Part shown: in pieces, positions 25,640 to 32,857 of the stretch | How positions within the stretch are numbered: position 1 is the first letter of the stretch | How the letters are laid out: each line of letters begins with the position of its first letter | DNA from: Pseudescherichia sp031979925 | GTDB taxonomy: Bacteria > Pseudomonadota > Gammaproteobacteria > Enterobacterales > Enterobacteriaceae | Reading direction: 5' to 3' | Length of the DNA stretch: 64,000 nucleotides | Assembly: GCF_031979925.1 (NCBI RefSeq) | Contig: NZ_DALZFB010000001.1 | Location: 558,001-622,000 of the forward strand | Translations under genes and position numbers: made by a program | Notes under the pieces: generated by a model | Databases searched by the model: none | Told to the model about the DNA's origin: nothing | What the model saw: only the letters and a program-made list of their open reading frames with translations

Positions 25640-27529
25640 TCAGGAGACGGTCATCAACGGCATCTCCTGACGAATGGTGCCCCCGGACTGGAGCTTCGTC
25701 AGCTCAAACTCATCGCTATTGATCACCAGCACCGGCGTAGTGAGATCGTATCCGGCACGCTCGATGGCCTCTTTATCAAACTCCAGCAGCGGCGTACCGG
25801 CTTTAACGACGTCGCCTTCCTTCACCAGCGGACGGAAGTGCGCACCCTGTAAATTCACGGTGTTCAACCCCACGTGGATCAGCAGCTCCGCGCCGTTGTC
25901 GCAGGCAAGGCCAATGGCGTGGCGTGACTCGATCACTGTTTCGACCCGGGCGTCGCAGGGCGCAACCACTTTACCCTCATGGGGCCGAATAGCAACGCCG
26001 TCGCCCAGGACCTTTTGCGAGAACGCTTCGTCTGCGACCTCTTCCAGCGCGATGACATCCCCGCTGAGCGGGCTGTTCAGCGCCAGGCTAGTCTTCGCCG
26101 CAGCGGTTGAGGTACTCCTGACCGGGGCGGTTTCTGGCGTGTCGGTGAGCGTCTCTTCCGCTACCGGATCGTCAAAGCCAACGAACTGCACCAGTATAAT
26201 AGTCAGGACGACAGCCGTTGCGCTACCGGCAAGTTCACCGATGAAGGACATCGGCGCATCCGGGCTAATGGCGTTGACCAGGGTAAACAGGCCCGGCAGT
26301 GCCGCGTAGGCGTAGTAGAGGGAGCCAAACAGGCTGGCTACCACAGCACCTACCGCGCCGCCGATACAGCCGCAGATAAACGGCTTTTTAAAGCGCAGCG
26401 TCACGCCATAGATTGCCGGTTCGGTAATGCCAAAGATGGCGGTTACGCCCGCCGACAGGGAGGTAGTTTTCAGCTCGCGATTGCGGCTCTTCAGGAATAC
26501 GCCAAACACGGCGGCCATCTGGCCGATTACCGCAATGGTCTGATAGGCCTGGAAGGAGTCATAACCCTGGGTGTCAAAGTTGGCCATGATCACCGGCGTA
26601 ATGCCCCAATGTACGCCGAAAATAACGATAATCTGCCAGATGCCGCCGATGAGCGCAGCAGCGACCGCAGGCGCGGCGGCGAACAGGGCGTTGTAGCCGC
26701 TGGCGATACCCATTGCGGCCCAAGTGGTAATCGGCCCGATAACAATCAGGGTCAGGGGAACAATAATCACAAAGCAGATCAGCGGAGTGAACAGGGCGCT
26801 AACCACGTCCGGCAGGATCTTCTCTACTCGCTTTTCAAGCCAGGAGAGCGCCCAGACCAGGAACAGCGGCGGCAGTACCGATGAGGTGTAGACCGTCTTC
26901 GCCAGCGGAATAAACAGGAAGGTAATAGTCTCCCCGTTAGCAATGCGACCCGCCATGGCAGACCACTCGGGATTGATCAGTGCGCAGCAGCAGAGTACGG
27001 CGATAAACGGATTACATTTGAAGTGGCGCGCGGCGGTGATGGCGATAAACACCGGCAGGAAGGCAAACGGCGTCCACGACATGAAGTTGAGGATGGCGAA
27101 GGTGCCGGTGGTTTTGATATCGGCATCAATCAGCCCGACAACAATCAGCAGCCCCTGGAGGATCCCGGCAGCGGCCAGAATGTAAACGATAGGAGCGAAC
27201 ACCGCAGACATAGTGGCAATCACCGCATCCAGCCAGCGGGTTTTCGGCTTGTTGGTCGCTCCGGCATGGTCCTCACCGATCAGGGCCGAGAGGGCGTTAA
27301 ACACGTCGGCAACGTGAGTGCCAATAACCACCTGGAACTGGCCGCCGCTCTCTACCACGGCAATCACGCCGGGCAGATTTTGGATCCGGCTTTTCGCCTC
27401 GGCAGGGGTATCGTTTAAAACCAGGCGTAAACGGGTGGCGCAGCGTGTAAAGCTATTGATGTTCGCTTCGCCGCCCACCTCCTGAAGAATGTCACTGGCT
27501 AACTTATTGTAATCCCTAATAATGGCCAT
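25640..27529 (-). CDS. Beta-glucoside-type PTS enzyme II, BCA fusion
   Basis: The 629-residue protein takes up and phosphorylates a beta-glucoside-like sugar. IIB (residues 1-90) has the phospho-cysteine in NINSFTRCATRLRL. IIC (about 105-460) is the membrane channel. IIA (about 480-629) has the phospho-histidine in ELLIHVGLNTVNLQG and the GDVVKAGTPLLEFD end. The BCA order is that of BglF. No phospho-beta-glucosidase gene is adjacent, so the hydrolase must be encoded elsewhere or the sugar differs. It is preceded by two LacI-type operators. Confidence 0.92.
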   Translation of the reverse strand: MAIIRDYNKLASDILQEVGGEANINSFTRCATRLRLVLNDTPAEAKSRIQNLPGVIAVVESGGQFQVVIGTHVADVFNALSALIGEDHAGATNKPKTRWLDAVIATMSAVFAPIVYILAAAGILQGLLIVVGLIDADIKTTGTFAILNFMSWTPFAFLPVFIAITAARHFKCNPFIAVLCCCALINPEWSAMAGRIANGETITFLFIPLAKTVYTSSVLPPLFLVWALSWLEKRVEKILPDVVSALFTPLICFVIIVPLTLIVIGPITTWAAMGIASGYNALFAAAPAVAAALIGGIWQIIVIFGVHWGITPVIMANFDTQGYDSFQAYQTIAVIGQMAAVFGVFLKSRNRELKTTSLSAGVTAIFGITEPAIYGVTLRFKKPFICGCIGGAVGAVVASLFGSLYYAYAALPGLFTLVNAISPDAPMSFIGELAGSATAVVLTIILVQFVGFDDPVAEETLTDTPETAPVRSTSTAAAKTSLALNSPLSGDVIALEEVADEAFSQKVLGDGVAIRPHEGKVVAPCDARVETVIESRHAIGLACDNGAELLIHVGLNTVNLQGAHFRPLVKEGDVVKAGTPLLEFDKEAIERAGYDLTTPVLVINSDEFELTKLQSGGTIRQEMPLMTVS

Positions 27530-27574
27530 TCTGATGTACCTTTTTTATGGGTTATAGAGTGTGTGACTTTAATT

Positions 27575-27588
27575 TGAAACCGGTTTCA
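27575..27588. promoter_or_regulatory. LacI-type operator O1 of the PTS operon
   Basis: TGAAACCGGTTTCA is a perfect 14-bp palindrome with the central CG step typical of LacI/GalR sites, and is the same as the AscG-type consensus. It lies 46 bp upstream of the PTS gene start, just after a possible -10 (TAGCAT on the minus strand). Confidence 0.85.
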
Positions 27589-27610
27589 TGCTAGCAGTGA
27601 AAGAGGGCCT

Positions 27611-27624
27611 TGCAACCGGTTTCA
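27611..27624. promoter_or_regulatory. LacI-type operator O2 of the PTS operon
   Basis: TGCAACCGGTTTCA differs from O1 at one base and is centred 36 bp from it. Read on the minus strand it covers a possible -35 (TTGCAA) positioned 16 bp from TAGCAT. Two sites about 3.4 turns apart suit cooperative or looped repression. Confidence 0.8.
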
Positions 27625-27769
27625 TGGCTAAAATGTGGGCTGAATCACAGAGGAAATAGGCAGGAAAACAGTGTGGGTTGTTACACAGAGTCGTAAGATT
27701 GGCGTATCGTGTCTGGCATTGATGGGAGTAGAGTTGAGATCGCCTGAGTAACCTGGAGCATGCATAACG

Positions 27770-28276
27770 ATGGATTACCTCTCCGGAATTATCGTACACA
27801 CGCCGCTCTGGGTGTGGGCGCTATTTATCTACCTGCTCATACGCGGCATCAAGGCGCGTCAGCCCGCGACCGTAAAGCTAGAGAAGCTGCTGATCGTGCC
27901 CGCTATTTTCCTTGTATGGGATCTCTACGATTTAATCGCCTTTCGTCCTCCGACGGTGGGCACATGGACCCTCTGGGTAGTGGGTCTATTAGTAGGTGCC
28001 GCCATTGGCTACCAGTTTATCAATCCAAAGCGCATTCAACCTGGGAATGAACCCCGCACGCTGCAACGTCCTGCCGACTACACTGTACTGCCGATGATGA
28101 TGATCGCTTTTTTGACCAAATATCTCTTTGCCGTACTGACCGCTATCTCGCCCGCCGCGATGGCGCAGCCGGGACTCAACGGATTTGCAATTGTTTCCGG
28201 CGGCGTTTTCGCGGGTACATTTATGGGAAAATTTATGCACTATGTTCGCTGCTATGCCTCTTTTAACCAACGTTAA
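27770..28276 (+). CDS. Small multi-pass membrane protein (DUF6622-like)
   Basis: The 168-residue product has about five hydrophobic segments and the opening IVHTPLWVWALFIYLLIRGIKAR, which I associate with the DUF6622 group. Function is unknown. The gene is divergent from the PTS operon across the two LacI operators, so it could share that control, though nothing shows it does. Its 3' end overlaps the next frame by 35 nt. Confidence 0.65.
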   Translation: MDYLSGIIVHTPLWVWALFIYLLIRGIKARQPATVKLEKLLIVPAIFLVWDLYDLIAFRPPTVGTWTLWVVGLLVGAAIGYQFINPKRIQPGNEPRTLQRPADYTVLPMMMIAFLTKYLFAVLTAISPAAMAQPGLNGFAIVSGGVFAGTFMGKFMHYVRCYASFNQR

Positions 28277-29381
28277 TCTCCCTGCCGGGCGTGAAATTCA
28301 AACCTGTGAGATTTCACTTGCGGGTAATCCCGATACCGCAGAACAGTTAAAAAGGGTTGAACAGTTTTGCGGCATCGCTGATACGTTGAACCAGGAAGAA
28401 AAGAGAAGGGCGATCTATCAATATTTGACGGGGCATCATCCCCCGATGTCAGTCAATGATGCTAAGGCATTAGCCCTGAGCGAAAAGCCGCTTACCGGGC
28501 CAGAGCTCGGGCAGGTAGCTCGTCAGCAGAACCTGGAGATCGCTGCGTACCGCGCCACCGTCAACGACTATTTTGCCGATTGCGCTAATAACTGGGAGCA
28601 CATCATTCCCCAGGAGACGCTGGTGATGCACTACAGCGGGCAGAATAGACAGGCGGCACAGTTCGTTGCGAAGGCTAACGGCATCGTGGCGCATACCGCA
28701 TTGATCTATTTTGAAAATCAGCGTCGTCACCAGCGTCATACCGGCACCCGCTGGCTAATTATTGATAAGAAAAGCCCTCAACAGGCATTGCCTCTTCCTG
28801 CTGGTACCGTGTTTCATCCCTATCTTAATTTTTACTACCATCAACAGGATGGGGAGATGCGGATCTATAACTTCAGGGGCCAACAGTTAAGGAGAGTTAA
28901 CTGTAGTCCGGAGACTTCTCTCGCCACTATTTTCGATCATGAAGTTGCCCGAAAAAATTACGAAAACACGCAGGCACGCTTGCTCAGAGAGCAGGGGAAT
29001 GTGGCCTCCGCTATTCAGCTCAATCAGCAGTGCTATGCGGCGGATCCACTGTGGCAGCAGGAGCGGCATAGCGGTAATGAGCCTGATAAGTCCGATGCCG
29101 TGGCGGATGTCTCTTACTATCAGGCCATCGCCAGATGTGACAACGTCACCTATATCAGCGGTGTTGATGCTGAGGGACAGGAAAGCCTGACGCTGACCAA
29201 GATTACCCTAACAATCGAAGACAAAATCGCGGCGGTAGCAGCAAGGCTCACGGCTACAGTGGGAAGAGAGCCGCAACTTAAGGAGATGAGAGAGGTACTG
29301 GAACGATTTGGAATCGGCTCGGGCTGTTCTGGTAGGCCGGGTAAGGCGGAGCCGCCACCCGGCAGAGCCAGCAACGCCTGA
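28242..29381 (+). CDS. Hypothetical protein whose C-terminus is encoded by a REP
   Basis: I do not recognise this soluble protein of about 379 residues. It is Gln/Arg-rich, has no signal peptide or membrane segment, and includes a conserved-looking block GQNRQAAQFVAKANGIVAHTAL. Starts at ATG 28242 or ATG 28254 are both possible, inside the previous gene. The last 16 codons (from about 29331, RPGKAEPPPGRASNA) and the TGA come from a REP palindrome, so the original stop was probably lost or the element inserted at the 3' end. A divergent, rapidly evolving accessory protein is my best guess. Confidence 0.6.
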   Translation: MFAAMPLLTNVNLPAGREIQTCEISLAGNPDTAEQLKRVEQFCGIADTLNQEEKRRAIYQYLTGHHPPMSVNDAKALALSEKPLTGPELGQVARQQNLEIAAYRATVNDYFADCANNWEHIIPQETLVMHYSGQNRQAAQFVAKANGIVAHTALIYFENQRRHQRHTGTRWLIIDKKSPQQALPLPAGTVFHPYLNFYYHQQDGEMRIYNFRGQQLRRVNCSPETSLATIFDHEVARKNYENTQARLLREQGNVASAIQLNQQCYAADPLWQQERHSGNEPDKSDAVADVSYYQAIARCDNVTYISGVDAEGQESLTLTKITLTIEDKIAAVAARLTATVGREPQLKEMREVLERFGIGSGCSGRPGKAEPPPGRASNA

Positions 29382-29406
29382 TGGCGCTGCGCTTATCAGG
29401 CCTACA
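29331..29406. repeat. REP palindrome pair overlapping a gene end
   Basis: GTAGGCCGGGTAAGGCGGAG...CCCGGC (29332-29363) and GCCTGATGGCGCTGCGC...CAGGCCTAC (29376-29405) form the usual REP pair. It contains the stop codon of the plus-strand hypothetical gene and abuts the end of ariR (16 nt). Confidence 0.85.
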
Positions 29407-29421
29407 TCACTAAACTTAAGC

Positions 29422-29703
29422 TCAGATGTCATCCATCGTATGGTCGACGACAATCTCCAGCGTTTTACGAATGATATCGCTCTTCACTACGTCGTCAGTG
29501 GATTCAATTGCCTGGATGAGATGCAGGATAATCGCTTTATTGGTGAGATGTCCGCCGGAAGCAAGGATCGAACGGACGACTGCACCCAGTACCGTAGATT
29601 CATCCGCCAGAACGTCACCCGCATTGCGGAAATAGGCGGAGAGGGCTGTATCGGGCAGCGCTTCAAAAGCGTCTGATGATTGCTGGAGCATAGCCTGAAG
29701 CAT
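29422..29703 (-). CDS. ariR: AriR (YmgB) connector protein
   Basis: This 93-residue protein closely follows E. coli AriR: ALSAYFRNAGDVLADESTVLGAVVRSIL, then LTNKAIILHLIQAIESTDDVVKSDIIRKTLEIVVDHTMDDI. In E. coli AriR is a dimeric helical regulator of acid resistance and biofilm, induced when BluF relieves BluR repression. It is the third gene of the ycgZ-ymgA-ariR row. ymgC, the fourth E. coli gene, is not seen; a REP and the unrelated hypothetical gene follow. Confidence 0.88.
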   Translation of the reverse strand: MLQAMLQQSSDAFEALPDTALSAYFRNAGDVLADESTVLGAVVRSILASGGHLTNKAIILHLIQAIESTDDVVKSDIIRKTLEIVVDHTMDDI

Positions 29704-29739
29704 AAAGTTGTACCGTTAAAGTTAGATAAATGTGTGCAG

Positions 29740-30051
29740 TCAGTGTTTTTTACTGGTGCCCTGCTGCTGGCTATTGCCAAACAGTTGAAACACGTTGTCG
29801 TTCTGTTCGCTATCAGCGTCCTTCTGCTCACGTCCGGCCTGATGGCGCATCGATACTTTTGTATTGTTGTTGATTTCGGCGATAACACGCCCGAGTATCT
29901 CACGTCGTCGGCCGTCCGCCTCTTTTGCTTCCATAGACCGCAGCCTCGTGATAAGTGCCCTGGTGTTGACAGGCCCATTCTCACTGAGGAGGGATAAGAC
30001 GGCTTCTCCAATCAGCTCATCTGTTAATTTTTCAACTTCACTTCTGTTCAT
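29740..30051 (-). CDS. ymgA: YmgA-like connector protein
   Basis: The 103-residue product (MNRSEVEKLTDELIGEAVLSLLSENGPVNTRALITRLRSMEAKEAD...) has the helical core and polar C-terminal tail of YmgA, and the second position in the operon. Similarity to E. coli YmgA is low, so the symbol rests partly on order. I chose ATG 30051; an upstream ATG at 30132 would add 27 residues that look non-family and has no ribosome site. Confidence 0.7.
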   Translation of the reverse strand: MNRSEVEKLTDELIGEAVLSLLSENGPVNTRALITRLRSMEAKEADGRRREILGRVIAEINNNTKVSMRHQAGREQKDADSEQNDNVFQLFGNSQQQGTSKKH

Positions 30052-30197
30052 AACTGCGTCTCTGCTGCCACGCTGTTCCGCAATGGAAACGCGACATGAG
30101 TTTGCGCCTGGTGAAGGCGTCGTTTCTTCCATGAATACCAGCCCACCAAAAGCGACTTTAAAAACTTAACTATCAGTTGCTGTGCATTTGCACGTCC

Positions 30198-30437
30198 TTA
30201 GCGATCAAACAGCAGGCCAATCAGCGTATGGTAATGGCTCTCTTCGTCCGCATCGGACGCTGTTTCAAGGCGACTAAGCAGCTTAGTGCAGATTGCCTTA
30301 CGGTTCAGGCTCTGGCCACTACTGAGGATTTCAACCACAATCTGACCCAGCGTCTCCTGCTGGCTTGGCAGTGCAGCTTTATTGAAGTACCGGGTAATGG
30401 CATTAGCTGTATTCGGAACATAACCGTTCTGCTGCAT
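30198..30437 (-). CDS. ycgZ: YcgZ connector protein
   Basis: The 79-residue protein matches E. coli YcgZ along its length: NAITRYFNKAALPSQQETLGQIVVEILSSGQSLNRKAICTKLLSRLE and a terminal HYHTLIGLLF. CAGGAGTG precedes the ATG. It is the first gene of the operon, divergent from bluF. In E. coli this promoter is repressed by BluR and opened by blue light at low temperature through BluF. The TGTACA repeats in the intergenic region are candidate BluR sites. Confidence 0.9.
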   Translation of the reverse strand: MQQNGYVPNTANAITRYFNKAALPSQQETLGQIVVEILSSGQSLNRKAICTKLLSRLETASDADEESHYHTLIGLLFDR

Positions 30438-30760
30438 ATGTCACTCCTGTAAAATTCAGTAATTTGTGATAACGAGTACAAAGTTATACAAACTCGGCAA
30501 ACTTGTACATAGAAACTGTACAAATTTTCGTAATTTATTTTAGATATTTTTGATATATGCTTATTTTCAATGAGTTATGATGGTGATTCGCCAGAACTTC
30601 AGAATACTTGTACAGGTATAGCAAAAAGCTGTACCCTGTATTGAGCAGCATACTTATACACGGGAAAGATTGTCTTTAAAATCAGGCACAATCATTACAA
30701 GATCTGCGTGCCGTCATTTGCTACTGTGGCTCTCCACACACTTATCTTCCCGGAAAAACT
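30438..30760. promoter_or_regulatory. ycgZ-bluF divergent region with TGTACA repeats
   Basis: This AT-rich 323-bp region has TGTACA at 30504-30509 and 30517-30522 (exact 13-nt period), TGTACA at 30609-30614, and TGTACC at 30630-30635. Half-like GTACA and TATACA copies lie at about 30476-30480 and 30655-30660. MerR proteins of the LitR/CarH/BluR group bind TGTACA-type sites, so these are plausible BluR operators, with one cluster near each promoter. The assignment is inference. Confidence 0.6.
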
Positions 30761-31981
30761 ATGCTTACAACCATTATTTACCGCAGCCATCTCTGCGACG
30801 ATGTACCGGTTAAAATGTTGGAAGAGATGGTAGATGCAGCAAACCAAAAGAATGGCGAGGCCGAAGTAACAGGTATTCTGCTTTTTAACGGTACCCATTT
30901 CTTCCAGCTGCTTGAAGGGCCGGAAGAGAGCGTGTTTAAAATTTACCGCGATATTTGCAAGGACACGCGTCACTACAACCTCGTTGAGCTGCTGTGTGAC
31001 TATGCTCCCTCACGTCGCTTTGGCAAGTCGGGCATGGAGCTCTTTAACTTAAGAGAGTATGACCGGGACGATGTGCTCCAGCGCGTGCTGGATAAGGGCA
31101 CCTCTAAGTATCAGCTGACCTATGACGACCGTGCGCTACAGTTCTTTCGTACCTTCGTCGAGGAGCGGGAAAAAGAGAACTACTATGAAATTCCACCGGC
31201 AGATGCCTGGGATTTCATCTCTGATAACAACGCTACCCGTGCTGAAGCGCAGGCAGCGGATGAAACCGCAGAGTGTAGCTTCGCTTTTCAACCGATGATC
31301 GATCCCTTTGCCCGTGAGGTGGTCTCTATTGAAGCTCTGCTGCGTACGCCGGGCGGAGACTTTCCGGAGGCCTGGTTTGCAGGGCTGACGGGAGATGAGG
31401 TCTACGAGGCCGACCTGCGCAGCAAAAAAGTGGCCTTTGCCATGGCGGCCGGGCTAAACATCGGTGGGCAGACGCTGTCGGTGAACCTGCTGCCGATGAC
31501 GCTGGTGAAAGTCCCAGGTGCGGTCGATTTCCTCCTGCAGGAGATTCAGGCCAACGGACTGGTGCCGGAGCAGGTCATCGTGGAGTTTACCGAAAGCGAG
31601 GTGATCTCTCGCCTCGAAGAGTTTACCGACGCGGTAAGGCAGCTAAAGGCAGCGGGTATTCGCGTCGCTATCGATCACTTTGGCGCGGGCTTTGCCGGTC
31701 TGCTATTGCTGGCGCAGTTCCAGCCGGACAGGATTAAAATTAACCGCGACCTGATCAGAGATGTACATAAAAGTGGACCCCGGCAGGCGATTATCCAGGC
31801 CATTATTAAGTGTTGTAGTTCGCTGGAGATCCTGGTTTCTGCCGTGGGCGTTGAGCAGCCTGAGGAGTGGATGTGGCTCGAGTCAGCTGGCATCTCTCAG
31901 TTCCAGGGCTACCTGTTTGCCCGTCCCGATTTTGCTGGTATTCCTGCCGTGGCCTGGCCAGAAAAAAGAACGGGTTTATGA
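30761..31981 (+). CDS. bluF: Blue-light sensor BluF (BLUF domain plus degenerate EAL)
   Basis: This 406-residue protein antagonises the repressor BluR in light. The BLUF domain (1-95) keeps the flavin-contacting Tyr7 and Gln49 (FFQLLEG). The EAL domain (about 155-400) has EALLR, but the later catalytic sites are altered: DHFG for DDFG, KIN for KID and AVGVE for AEGVE. It should therefore not hydrolyse c-di-GMP, as known for E. coli BluF, and should act by protein contact. It precedes bluR on the same strand. Confidence 0.95.
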   Translation: MLTTIIYRSHLCDDVPVKMLEEMVDAANQKNGEAEVTGILLFNGTHFFQLLEGPEESVFKIYRDICKDTRHYNLVELLCDYAPSRRFGKSGMELFNLREYDRDDVLQRVLDKGTSKYQLTYDDRALQFFRTFVEEREKENYYEIPPADAWDFISDNNATRAEAQAADETAECSFAFQPMIDPFAREVVSIEALLRTPGGDFPEAWFAGLTGDEVYEADLRSKKVAFAMAAGLNIGGQTLSVNLLPMTLVKVPGAVDFLLQEIQANGLVPEQVIVEFTESEVISRLEEFTDAVRQLKAAGIRVAIDHFGAGFAGLLLLAQFQPDRIKINRDLIRDVHKSGPRQAIIQAIIKCCSSLEILVSAVGVEQPEEWMWLESAGISQFQGYLFARPDFAGIPAVAWPEKRTGL

Positions 31982-32031
31982 GATACTAATATTTGAACAT
32001 GAGCGTAGCAGCGTTAAGTTTAGGGGAGTTG

Positions 32032-32763
32032 ATGGCCTTTTATAGTATTGGCGATGTAGCTGAAAGATGCGGGATAAACCCGGTCACGCTCCGTGCCTGG
32101 CAGCGGCGCTATGGCTTGCTGAAACCGCAGCGCAGCGAGGGCGGACATCGTCAGTTCGATGAGGAAGATATTCAGCGGATCAAAGAGATTAAACGCTGGA
32201 TTGAGAGCGGCGTCCCGGTGAGTAAGGTTAAGGCGCTGCTGGAAGATAATAAGGTTCTTGCTCACGATGACTGGGCATCTCTGCAGGAAGAGATGATGGC
32301 CGTGCTGCGTCAGGTCCGCCCGGCTAAGCTGCGCGCGGCCATTGTCGCGCTCGGGCGTGACCACGCCGTAGACGTCCTCATCGACCATATCTTCGTCCCC
32401 GTACGCAAACGTCTCACTCTTGATCAAAACACGGCTCGCACCATGTCCAGCCTGCTGGATGGTGCGATCACCGAGTATGCTGTCTCATGCGTGGTTAACG
32501 CGCGGAAAAAAGCGGGCAGGGAAGCGCTGCTGATTGGCTGGGGCAGCGAGGATCGCACCCGACTGTGGCTGGAGGCATGGCGACTGTCGCAGCGGGGCTG
32601 GCATATTGACCTGCTGGCAGAGCCGCTGGAGGTGCCGCGCCCGGAGCTGTTCCCCGGCCAGCATATCTTTTTGTGGACCGGCAAAGCGCTGACGCATCGT
32701 CAGCAGGAGCAGCTGGAACACTGGCGCGAGCAGGGCTTTACCATGAGTTTTCACGATCCCTAA
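32032..32763 (+). CDS. bluR: MerR-like repressor BluR
   Basis: The 243-residue protein has the E. coli length and begins with the MerR HTH (MAFYSIGDVAERCGINPVTLRAWQRRYGLLKPQRSEGGHRQFDEEDI), nearly identical to E. coli BluR. The C-terminal half resembles a cobalamin-type domain fold without needing cofactor in this family. The start is ATG 32032, after GGGGAG; an earlier ATG at 31993 adds 13 non-family residues. It follows bluF by 50 nt. It is expected to repress ycgZ-ymgA-ariR and perhaps the paralogous module at 8-9 kb. Confidence 0.95.
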   Translation: MAFYSIGDVAERCGINPVTLRAWQRRYGLLKPQRSEGGHRQFDEEDIQRIKEIKRWIESGVPVSKVKALLEDNKVLAHDDWASLQEEMMAVLRQVRPAKLRAAIVALGRDHAVDVLIDHIFVPVRKRLTLDQNTARTMSSLLDGAITEYAVSCVVNARKKAGREALLIGWGSEDRTRLWLEAWRLSQRGWHIDLLAEPLEVPRPELFPGQHIFLWTGKALTHRQQEQLEHWREQGFTMSFHDP

Positions 32764-32857
32764 CCGATCCAAATATGGATTTTTGTTCTGATTAGTTCAC
32801 TTACCCACAATTCCTGTACCAGGCTTACAGAAAAGGCGATAGCAATTGTGGAGCATT

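Noticed and set aside
29487..30011. 174-codon minus-strand frame across ymgA and ariR in another frame
   Set aside because: Out of frame with two recognisable connector genes; Ser/Arg/Thr-rich shadow.
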